Source of the DNA: CAVTND01 sp963735955
GTDB lineage: Bacteria; Pseudomonadota; Gammaproteobacteria; Burkholderiales; Burkholderiaceae_F
Direction of reading: 5' to 3'
DNA length: 26,635 bases
Assembly: GCA_963735955.1 (NCBI GenBank)
Contig: CAVTND010000007.1
Coordinates: forward strand, 1 to 26,635
The translations under genes were made by a program, and so were the position numbers. The notes below the pieces were generated by a model, which was not told the DNA's origin, made no database searches, and worked only from the letters and a program-made list of their open reading frames with translations. This document shows, piece by piece, positions 9,779-17,105 of the stretch; within the stretch, counting starts at the first letter, position 1; each line of letters starts with the position of its first letter.

Positions 9779-10093
9779 TCAGCTCTGTCGCGCGCGCAAC
9801 GCCCGGATTTCGTCTTCGAGACGTCCAATACGCTCGAGATAGCTCAGCACGACGCTGACGCTGTAAGGATCGAGCTCGAAATCGTGGCGTATCCGCGAGG
9901 CCGTCTTTGCCACCACGAGCCAGCGTGCCTCAAATGTCCACACCGGGGCATCCGGATTGCGCGGGACCAGAGCGCCGTAGCGCACCAGTTCGCGCAACTC
10001 GCTTTCGGGAAGTCCTGAAGAGTGCAGCAGCTGCGTCCAGGTCACCTCGGCAATCGCGTCGAGATGCATCGCATCTTCGATGGGTGCGTTCAT
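9779..10093 (-). CDS. cbpM: Chaperone modulator CbpM
   Basis: A 104-residue protein matching CbpM, the partner that inhibits or tunes the J-protein CbpA. It has a MerR-like helical start (EVTWTQLLHSSGLPESELRELV), then LVPRNPDAPVWTF and a C-terminal coiled helix (YLERIGRLEDEIRALRAR). The ATG at 10093 overlaps the cbpA stop as ATGA, the classic cbpA-cbpM arrangement with coupled translation. Identity rests on size, composition and position after cbpA; I am fairly confident. Confidence 0.88.
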   Translation of the reverse strand: MNAPIEDAMHLDAIAEVTWTQLLHSSGLPESELRELVRYGALVPRNPDAPVWTFEARWLVVAKTASRIRHDFELDPYSVSVVLSYLERIGRLEDEIRALRARQS

Positions 10094-11037
10094 TGTGCGA
10101 CCTCCTGCTCGAAGTGTGCGCGCGGATTGAAATTCGAGCTCTCGGATAGCTGCTTGTAGAGCGCGCCCTGTGTCTCATCGACGCGGGTCGGCACTTCAAT
10201 GCGCAACTTTGCGTACAGGTCGCCGGGCGGGCCGCCGCCGCGACTCATGCCGCGGCCCGTCAGGCGCAGCTGCTGCCCGGCCCTCGATCCAGCCGGCACC
10301 TTCAGGGTCACGCTACCCGCGGGTGTCGGCACCTTGACGCTCGTGCCGAGGATTGCCTCCCAAGGCGTGAGCGGCAGGTCGAGGTAGAGATTCTTGCCAG
10401 ATACGCGATACAGGGGATGCGCGGCCACCTCGATATCGAGATAGAGGTCGCCGTCCGGGCCGCCATTCGCGCCCTTGCCTCCCTTGCCCGGGACTCGCAG
10501 CTTCTCGCCGTCCACAACGCCGCGCGGAATGCGGGTTTTCACATGGTGCGGCACGCGCCGAACCCCGCCCTCAGGGTCCCATTCGAGTACGGACACGTTG
10601 AGTTCCACTTCTGTGCCGTGGAACGCCTGCGCGAACGAGAGGCGAACGACAGCCTCGTAGTCGTTGCCGGCCATCGTGCGCCTCGCATGGTGCGTACCTC
10701 CAGCGCCTTGCCGAGCGCCGAGCCCGGCAAACAGGCTCGACAGATCGATGTCATCGAGACCGCCTTGTCCCTGCGCGAAGCGCTGACCCCAATCCGGAGG
10801 CGGATGGAATTCCTGGCCAGGCGCGTGACTGCCAAGCTGGTCATAAGCGCCGCGCTTCTCCGGATCCTGGAGCGTTTCATACGCCTCGGCCATCTCCTTG
10901 AACTTTTCCTCCGCATCCTTTTCCCTGGACACGTCGGGGTGGTATTTGCGCGCGAGTCTGCGATAAGCGGTCTTGATGTCGTCCGCCGACGCATCACGTT
11001 TCACGCCGAGAATCGCGTAATAATCCTTGTACTTCAT
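10090..11037 (-). CDS. cbpA: Curved DNA-binding protein / J-domain co-chaperone CbpA
   Basis: 315 residues. The J domain spans about 1-70, with HPD at 33-35, the motif that stimulates DnaK ATPase. A glycine/phenylalanine-poor linker and two C-terminal substrate-binding domains follow (LYLDIEVAAHPLYRVSGKNL, then LPLTPWEAILG). There is no CxxCxGxG zinc-finger region, which separates it from DnaJ and fits CbpA. The ATG at 11037 starts directly at MKYKDYYAILG; upstream codons in frame do not look coding. It acts in the cytoplasm or nucleoid with DnaK. It opens the long minus-strand block and is divergent from the gene at 11184. A CATAAT hexamer at 11068-11073 (minus strand) is a possible -10, but no convincing -35 accompanies it. 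Confidence 0.93.
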   Translation of the reverse strand: MKYKDYYAILGVKRDASADDIKTAYRRLARKYHPDVSREKDAEEKFKEMAEAYETLQDPEKRGAYDQLGSHAPGQEFHPPPDWGQRFAQGQGGLDDIDLSSLFAGLGARQGAGGTHHARRTMAGNDYEAVVRLSFAQAFHGTEVELNVSVLEWDPEGGVRRVPHHVKTRIPRGVVDGEKLRVPGKGGKGANGGPDGDLYLDIEVAAHPLYRVSGKNLYLDLPLTPWEAILGTSVKVPTPAGSVTLKVPAGSRAGQQLRLTGRGMSRGGGPPGDLYAKLRIEVPTRVDETQGALYKQLSESSNFNPRAHFEQEVAQ

Positions 11038-11183
11038 GCGGGCGCCCCTGCCCAATCTGATACAGGCATTATGAGGCGGGCGCGGCCAGTACTGTGCATG
11101 CCACGCTGCGACCATCGGCGTCCATCATGCATCCTAGGCTGGTAGACCACGCCGATGCTGTCGAGATGCCAGGGAGCTTGGCC

Positions 11184-13022
11184 ATGAATTCATCAGCGCG
11201 AGCGGCTGCAAATGCCTGTCTGCTATCGATGCTTGTCCTCGCGGCCGGCCGCGCTCAGGCCACTGGGGCGGAGTCCGTCACAGGCCTCTGGGCTTACGAG
11301 ATGTCCTTTCCTGTTGGCCTGGCCGGCGAGCTGACAGTCACCCACCACGGATCGAACTGGCAGGCCTCAGTCAGCGGCGCCAATGCCGAAGCGACCGCAA
11401 CCAACAACGAAATCCACATCGCCTTCCCGAACGAAGGCGGCACCTTCCGCGGCTACCTCTCTAGCGACGGCCGCCTGATTCGCGGCTACTGGGCGCACCG
11501 CGAAATCATCGACGATCCGCGCTACCCCGAGGGCGCATCCCAGGCTTACGCGATGCCGCTGGCCCTGCGCCCCGCCGGCGCCGACCGCTGGGCAGCGATC
11601 GTCACGCCGCTCGCGGATCCCTTCACCCTCTACCTGAACATCTTCCGAGACGAGACCGGCACCCTAAAAGCCGCAATCCGCAATCCCGAGATGCACCACC
11701 ACGGTCCCGCGATGCAGCTGTTTGTGACGCCCGAAGGCGACCGCCTGCGCCTCGGCAAGGCCGCGACAGCCAGCGAAGACGACATCACCGCCACCATTTC
11801 CCGCAACCCCGATCGCATCAATCTGCCGTGGGACCCGCTGAAGCGCACGATCCTTCTTACGCGCGCAACGCCCAAACAAGCTTCGCTTTTCACCGCGCGG
11901 CCGCGAACCGAATCCGCCTACGTGTACCGCAAGCCGCGAGACCTGCATGACGGCTGGCAAACTGCCCGCGCCCGCGACCTCGGCGTCGACGAAGCGGCGC
12001 TTGCGCGCGCCGTCCAGCGAATCATCGACGTCAACCCGTCAGCGCAGCGCGCCTGGCTCATCCATTCCATCGCGATCGCCTACAAGGGCAAGCTGATTCT
12101 CGACGAGTATTTCTACAACCAGGGGCCCGACATCCCCCACGACATGCGCTCGGCCAGCAAGACGTTCTCGTCCGTCATCCTGGGCGCAGCAATGCAGGAG
12201 GGCGCGAAGATCTCGCCGGAGACGAAGCTCTATGAAGTCATGGCGCCGCTCGGCCCGTTCAACAATCCCGATCCGCGCAAGGACCGCATCACGCTCGCGC
12301 ACGTCATGACGCACACGACGGGCCTTGCCTGCGACGACAACGCCGAGTCGCCTTCAACCGGTGGTGAAGACGTGATGCAGACCCAGCGCGCGCAGCCCAA
12401 CTGGTGGAAATTCACGCTCGACCTGCCGATCGTGCACGAGCCCGGCGAGCGCTACGCATATTGTTCCGGCGGCATCAGCCTGACTGGCGGGGCGCTGACT
12501 TACGCGACCGGCGAGTGGCTGCCCGCGCTCTTCGATCGCGCGATCGCGCAGCCGCTGCAGTACGGCAGCTACTACTGGAATCTCCAGCCGACCGGGGAGG
12601 GTTACGCCGGCGGCGGCGCTTTCGTGCGCACGCGGGATTTTCTCAAGATCGGCCAGGCCTATCTCGACGGCGGAGTCTGGAACGGCCGGCGAATCGCAAG
12701 CGAAGCCTGGGTGAAGGATGCGATCGCTCCTCACGCGCACATTTCCGAGCAGACGACGGGCGTCACCGGCGATGCATTCCGGCAAGCCTACTATGACGAG
12801 GACGAGGGCTATGCCTGGCACCACATCAGCGTGAAGTCACGCGACAAGACCTACGGCGCCTACCACGGCAATGGCAACGGCGGTCAGCTGCTGCTGGTCG
12901 TGCCCGAATTTGACCTTGTCGCGATGTTCACCGCCGGCAATTATCGGCAGGGGCTCTGGAACCGCGAGCGCGACGACATCGTCGGAGAGATGATCATTCC
13001 CGCGCTGCCGCACGCCAACTAG
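11184..13022 (+). CDS. Secreted beta-lactamase-fold serine hydrolase (CubicO/class C type)
   Basis: 612 residues from the ATG at 11184, chosen because AGGGAG (11171-11176) is well spaced and the protein then opens with a signal peptide (LLSMLVLAAGRAQA). About 200 residues of beta-rich N-terminal domain precede a penicillin-binding-protein/beta-lactamase fold domain. The nucleophile motif SxxK is S323-A-S-K326 and the second motif is Y426-C-S428. A late H-G-N-G-N-G-G element sits where the third motif (KTG or HxG) is expected. The family includes esterases, peptidases and amidases; calling it an antibiotic-resistance enzyme is not justified. The next gene converges on it and shares its stop-codon bases. 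Confidence 0.9.
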   Translation: MNSSARAAANACLLSMLVLAAGRAQATGAESVTGLWAYEMSFPVGLAGELTVTHHGSNWQASVSGANAEATATNNEIHIAFPNEGGTFRGYLSSDGRLIRGYWAHREIIDDPRYPEGASQAYAMPLALRPAGADRWAAIVTPLADPFTLYLNIFRDETGTLKAAIRNPEMHHHGPAMQLFVTPEGDRLRLGKAATASEDDITATISRNPDRINLPWDPLKRTILLTRATPKQASLFTARPRTESAYVYRKPRDLHDGWQTARARDLGVDEAALARAVQRIIDVNPSAQRAWLIHSIAIAYKGKLILDEYFYNQGPDIPHDMRSASKTFSSVILGAAMQEGAKISPETKLYEVMAPLGPFNNPDPRKDRITLAHVMTHTTGLACDDNAESPSTGGEDVMQTQRAQPNWWKFTLDLPIVHEPGERYAYCSGGISLTGGALTYATGEWLPALFDRAIAQPLQYGSYYWNLQPTGEGYAGGGAFVRTRDFLKIGQAYLDGGVWNGRRIASEAWVKDAIAPHAHISEQTTGVTGDAFRQAYYDEDEGYAWHHISVKSRDKTYGAYHGNGNGGQLLLVVPEFDLVAMFTAGNYRQGLWNRERDDIVGEMIIPALPHAN

Positions 13023-14539
13023 AACCCGTCGAAGAATTGCTTGGCGGCGCTCAGGCAGAAGGGCGCCACGAGTCCTGCGTGATAGGCCCGTAGCACTTCG
13101 TCGTCGCCACCCGCGAGCTCGACCAGCGACTTCGCCAAGGCAAATCCCTCTTTCTGGTTCGCGTACGGGTCGCCGCTCACGACGTCGGAATCAATGTCGA
13201 GCACCGAGACCGTCGTCTCCGATGACCAGTAGTTCTGCATGAGCTCCGTGTTCAGGAAGTGCACCGCCGGATCGCGGTGGCCCGCGCAGAGCAACATCGG
13301 CGAGGTCGGCGTCCAGGCGCGTTGGTCGTTTGTCTTCAGCGCTTGTCGCATCGCGTTCTCCGGCGCGGCGGGCGGCAAGCCGTCCGATAGCGTCGGGAAG
13401 CCGCCGTCCGGATGCGCGTCCGCGTCCTGCAGGTAGGCGAGGCGGAAGTCGTTGGTCAGGAGCGGCTCCGGCCCGAAGCCCGTCGCGAAGACGACGGCCA
13501 GGTTTGCCGGCGTCGTCGCCGGCGTCATATCCGCATACGCGGGGTCTGGCGGTGTGCTGCTGAAGAGTGCCGCTTCCGGCAGCTTGCCCTCGTCCTCGAG
13601 GTCGTTGAGCGAAGTCGTGCTTGGCAGGAGCGTCTCGATGCCTGCTGCGTAGTTTTCCGAGTACGCGTCCGTCGGGCTCGCGTAAAGATTGCCGTACGCG
13701 TTCTGGTAGCTCGTCAGGAGCAGTGTCAGGTTCAAGGGCGAGCCGCCCGTCACGCGACCCTGGAAGATCGCATCGCCGGACGCGGAGAGCGCATAGGGCC
13801 CCGACATCGGCGCGGACGCCGTCACCGTTTCCCCGGCGGCCTGCAGCGCGCGGTGTGTCGCCATCGCGACGTAGCCGCCCTGCGAGTAGCCTGTGACCAG
13901 CAGCTTGCCGCCGTCCGTCGTACCCGGCGCATCCGCGGTCGGGAGCGCGCTCCGCGCCGCCGTCAGCGCATCGATCATGTCTTTCGACTGCTGGTCACCG
14001 TTGAGGTAGGGGTGGTAACCGAGCGTCGAGGTGTCGTAGCCCACGTAGTTCGGCGCGACGACGATGTAGCCTTCCGCCGCGAACATGGCGGCAATCAGGA
14101 CCGCCTCCGTGTTGTTCGAGGACTCGAGGTCGGCGAGGTTGTAGGCCTTGTCCGGGTTCGTGCCGTGGGCGTACAGCACGATCGGACGATCGCCCTGGCA
14201 GCCGCTGCCGGCATCGTCAGGCACCATCAAGGCGCCGGACGCCGGCGTGAGCTCGCCCGCCGGGTCCACCGTGCGGTACTCAAAGTGATAAACGTCGATG
14301 CGGCATTCCGGCGACAGGACGGCGTCCAGGATCTCCTGGGCCACGGTCCCTGAGCTGATCAGCGCCAGGAGCTCGCTGGGAGAGTACGAGGCCACCAGCG
14401 ACACGCTACCAATGAGATCCCCACGTTTTGGCGTCGGCGGGTCCGGCGGCCCACCCATGTCGCCATTGCTCTTGTCGCATGCGGCGAGCAGCGAAAGGAG
14501 CACGAGGGGCAGGGCTCGAAGCAGATCGATGCGGGGCAT
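13019..14539 (-). CDS. Lipoprotein alpha/beta hydrolase (secretory lipase-like)
   Basis: 506 residues. A lipoprotein signal peptide ends in LLAAC, with Cys21 as the acylated residue followed by Asp22, which in Enterobacteria favours inner-membrane retention. The hydrolase domain has VLYAHGTNP at about 121-129 (oxyanion region), the nucleophile elbow GYSQGG with Ser219, and a late CAGHRDPAVH segment holding the likely Asp. A C-terminal YHAGL may provide His. The layout is like secreted lipases and tannase/feruloyl-esterase-like hydrolases. The substrate is not predictable. The ATG at 14539 faces the desaturase gene across a 240-base divergent region. Confidence 0.88.
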   Translation of the reverse strand: MPRIDLLRALPLVLLSLLAACDKSNGDMGGPPDPPTPKRGDLIGSVSLVASYSPSELLALISSGTVAQEILDAVLSPECRIDVYHFEYRTVDPAGELTPASGALMVPDDAGSGCQGDRPIVLYAHGTNPDKAYNLADLESSNNTEAVLIAAMFAAEGYIVVAPNYVGYDTSTLGYHPYLNGDQQSKDMIDALTAARSALPTADAPGTTDGGKLLVTGYSQGGYVAMATHRALQAAGETVTASAPMSGPYALSASGDAIFQGRVTGGSPLNLTLLLTSYQNAYGNLYASPTDAYSENYAAGIETLLPSTTSLNDLEDEGKLPEAALFSSTPPDPAYADMTPATTPANLAVVFATGFGPEPLLTNDFRLAYLQDADAHPDGGFPTLSDGLPPAAPENAMRQALKTNDQRAWTPTSPMLLCAGHRDPAVHFLNTELMQNYWSSETTVSVLDIDSDVVSGDPYANQKEGFALAKSLVELAGGDDEVLRAYHAGLVAPFCLSAAKQFFDGF

Positions 14540-14627
14540 TACGGTATCCGTCAGAGGCCGGGCGATAGTGGCGTCATCTTGTGCTGTGGATGGGCGGGCA
14601 CCAAGAGTCGCGGCCGCCTCGACCCAC

Positions 14628-14680
14628 AGTCAGACATCACTGACTTTACGCTCAACGGGGCGACATGCCCGACGATGTCG
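14628..14680. promoter_or_regulatory. Two short inverted repeats in the divergent lipase/desaturase spacer
   Basis: AGTCAG-N6-CTGACT lies at 14628-14645 and CGACAT-N8-ATGTCG at 14661-14680, both perfect 6-base palindromic halves. They sit in the 240-base spacer between the divergent starts at 14539 and 14780, where an operator would be expected. No regulator is known, and short palindromes occur by chance. I see no clear promoter hexamers in this spacer. Confidence 0.3.
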
Positions 14681-14779
14681 ACGCGCCTACGAGCGACCCT
14701 ATGTGTTATACCGCACAGACAGGTGCTCAAGTGATGGCGCAAGTTTTTTGCCAAGTGCTGTGTGCCATCGGGATAGATC

Positions 14780-15829
14780 GTGTATATCCACCCCACAAAT
14801 TCGAAAGGCGCGATCGCCGAGCCACCGCTGCGCACGTTGATTGCGCCGTTCGCCCGTGCCGACGATCGCCGTGCCTGGTTCCAGTTGGTGACGACGGGCC
14901 TGCTGTTCATTGCGGGTTGGAGCGTCATGGCCATAGGCTTGCGATTGGCGTGGAACTACGGCCTGGTGCTATTGCTAGCGGTACCCGTTGCAGGCTTGTT
15001 CGTTCGGCTGTTCATCCTTCAGCACGACTGTGGCCATGGCTCGTTCTTCACAAGCCAGCGCCTGAATGACGCAGTCGGGCGCGCGATTGGTGTTGTGACG
15101 CTGATGCCGTATTCCTACTGGCGCCACACGCACGCTATTCACCATGCGACTTCCGGCAATCTGGACCGTGCCGGGATCGGCGCGATCGTCACTCTGAGCG
15201 TGAACGAGTATGTGTCGGCAACCTGGTGGCGGCGCCTGGGCTATCGCTTCTATCGAAGCATGCCGGTGCTGCTTGGCCTCGGTCCGATGTACCAGTTCAT
15301 TTTCAAGCATCGCCTGCCGCTCGATCTGCCACGTTCGCGCAGGAAAGAATGGGCCAGCATCTGGATCAACAATGCCGTGCTTGCCATGGCCGTCACGCTT
15401 CTTTCGCTGGCATTCGGCTGGCAGGTCGTGCTCCTTGTGCATCTGCCGGTGATGCTTCTGGCAGGAGCGGCCGGCGTCTGGCTCTTTTACGTGCAACATC
15501 AGTTTGAAAGCGCTTACTGGGCCCGGAGTGGTGCCTGGAACATGGAGCGTTCGGCTGTCGAGGGTAGCTCCTACTACGACCTGCCCGCGATCCTGCACTG
15601 GTTCAGCGCCAACATCGGTTACCACCACCTGCATCACATGTCGACGCGGGTCCCGAACTATCGACTCCGCGAGTGCTTTGATTCGCATCCGCGACTGCAA
15701 CAGGCCCCGCGCCTGACGCTGCGGACCAGCTTGCGGTCGGCGCGGCTCCGGCTCTGGGACGCGCAGGTCCAGCGCATGGTGCCGTTCTCCGCCGTTGGTG
15801 GGACGATGCACAATGAAACCGGGACTTGA
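14780..15829 (+). CDS. Membrane fatty acid desaturase
   Basis: 349 residues. It carries the three histidine boxes of acyl-lipid/acyl-CoA desaturases: HDCGH at 82-86, HTHAIHH at 116-122 and HHLHH at 282-286, with another His in VQHQF near 240. Paired hydrophobic segments lie at about 36-76 and 194-238. It should insert a double bond into membrane fatty acids using a di-iron centre and adjust membrane fluidity; regiospecificity is unknown. The start is a GTG at 14780 with a weak GGGATAG-like site before it; no ATG is available near the N-terminus. Its last 17 bases overlap the following outer-membrane protein gene. Confidence 0.93.
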   Translation: MYIHPTNSKGAIAEPPLRTLIAPFARADDRRAWFQLVTTGLLFIAGWSVMAIGLRLAWNYGLVLLLAVPVAGLFVRLFILQHDCGHGSFFTSQRLNDAVGRAIGVVTLMPYSYWRHTHAIHHATSGNLDRAGIGAIVTLSVNEYVSATWWRRLGYRFYRSMPVLLGLGPMYQFIFKHRLPLDLPRSRRKEWASIWINNAVLAMAVTLLSLAFGWQVVLLVHLPVMLLAGAAGVWLFYVQHQFESAYWARSGAWNMERSAVEGSSYYDLPAILHWFSANIGYHHLHHMSTRVPNYRLRECFDSHPRLQQAPRLTLRTSLRSARLRLWDAQVQRMVPFSAVGGTMHNETGT

Positions 15830-16970
15830 CCCGCGCCGGGTCAGCAAGAATCCCGGCAGTCTGAACACTCGCTGTTTCGCAGCATGCTGCCGGCGCGCCG
15901 CGGTCGCGGGCACGATCGTGATGCAGGCATGGTCGGGAGCGACTGCCCAGGAACTCGAGCCCAACGTAGCGACATTGGAAGATTCCGCGGCGTTGGAGTG
16001 GGTCCGCGCTCTGCCTGTGCCGATCGAACCCGCGTTTCCCCTGACCGACGCCGGCGAGCTCTGCCGCGACAAGCCGCAAGGTCCAGCCTGGATCGATCGC
16101 ATGCAGTCGGCTCTGTACAAATCCATGTGTTCTACCGCCGTCTGGTTTGACGGATTTTTCGGCAGCGCGCGTTTTGACGATGAGTACCAGGCCACGCACG
16201 GCAGCCTTGCCGTGGGCGCTTTATGGGATGAGCGCGATCATTGGGATCCGAGTGTCCGGTTTCGGCTGCAGATTGAACTGCCGCATATGAGCGACCGATT
16301 CAGCGGATTCGTCGGAAAAGTCGATGCCGACGAGTTCGTGACCGAACAGCGCGACGATTTCGACACCTTGCCCCGCCAGTTCGGGCAGGAGGTGGATGAC
16401 AAGGTGCTGTTCGGCCTGGGCTACAGCGAGCCCCGTGGACCCGGCGGCCATTTCGATGCGTCGGTCGGAACCTCGCTGGAGTCACCAACGGAGCCGTTCG
16501 CCAAGGTCACATACCGGATCGCTTTGCCATTGCTGGAGAGCAATCTGCTGCGGCTGCGAGAATCGGTTTTCTGGGAAGAGAGCGAGCGTCTCGGAGCGAC
16601 GACACGCATTGACCTGGAACACTTGTTCACCGACGACTTGCTTGGGCGCTGGACCGCCTCGGCCACCTTTACCCAGGAGACGGAGGGTGTGCGCTGGTTC
16701 TCGCAGCTGACGCTCTATCAGAACCTGCACGAGGGACGCGCGATTTCGTACCAGGTCGGGATCACCTCAGAGTCGGATAACGATGTCCCCATCACCGACT
16801 ATGGCTTGCGCGTCATTTACCGTCGAAGCATCTTTGACCGGGAGTGGTTATTCCTGGAGCTGAGATCCAGCATTACCTGGCCGCGCGAAGATCTGACAGA
16901 GCGCCGCGAAGCCAACCTGGGGGCGGGAGTGGCAGTGGAAATGATGTTCGGGGAGCGTCGGAGTCGATGA
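15813..16970 (+). CDS. Probable outer-membrane beta-barrel protein, function unknown
   Basis: 385 residues from the ATG at 15813, which overlaps the desaturase end by 17 bases and so is likely translationally coupled. An N-terminal export signal is plausible (CRRAAVAGTIVMQAWSGATAQ, cleavage after Gln), although the leader is long and Arg-rich before it. The mature part has many alternating amphipathic strands (SVRFRLQIELP, KVTYRIALPL, GLRVIYRRSI, WLFLELRSSI) and ends in a VAVEMMFG strand, all like a small beta-barrel. I do not recognise a named family. Coupling to a desaturase suggests an envelope lipid role, but this is only inference. Confidence 0.75.
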   Translation: MKPGLDPRRVSKNPGSLNTRCFAACCRRAAVAGTIVMQAWSGATAQELEPNVATLEDSAALEWVRALPVPIEPAFPLTDAGELCRDKPQGPAWIDRMQSALYKSMCSTAVWFDGFFGSARFDDEYQATHGSLAVGALWDERDHWDPSVRFRLQIELPHMSDRFSGFVGKVDADEFVTEQRDDFDTLPRQFGQEVDDKVLFGLGYSEPRGPGGHFDASVGTSLESPTEPFAKVTYRIALPLLESNLLRLRESVFWEESERLGATTRIDLEHLFTDDLLGRWTASATFTQETEGVRWFSQLTLYQNLHEGRAISYQVGITSESDNDVPITDYGLRVIYRRSIFDREWLFLELRSSITWPREDLTERREANLGAGVAVEMMFGERRSR

Positions 16971-17070
16971 TCCTTCCTGAAAAAGACGTGAAGATCGTCG
17001 CAAAGATCGTGCGACACCGGCCTCTTGGGTTCGTTAGCGCACAGACCACCCCAGACGACACCTGCTCCCA

Positions 17071-17087
17071 TAGCGTGCGAGACGCTA
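17071..17087. promoter_or_regulatory. Inverted repeat upstream of the GGDEF-EAL gene
   Basis: TAGCGT-GCGAG-ACGCTA is a perfect 6-base inverted repeat with a 5-base centre, ending 18 bases before the preferred GTG start at 17106. It could be an operator or a small hairpin in the leader. The 135-base spacer otherwise shows nothing I can name. Confidence 0.3.
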
Positions 17088-17105
17088 CGTCACCCAGGTC
17101 ATTTC

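Noticed and set aside
11068..11073. CATAAT hexamer upstream of cbpA (and a similar one at 9740-9745 before the peptidase gene) as a sigma-type -10
   Set aside because: No matching -35 at 16-18 bases in either case; both contain CATAATGC, which is suggestive but not enough to annotate.
11184..13022. Antibiotic-resistance beta-lactamase
   Set aside because: The fold is shared by many esterases and peptidases; length, extra N-terminal domain and motif variants fit the CubicO group, with no specific evidence for beta-lactam hydrolysis.
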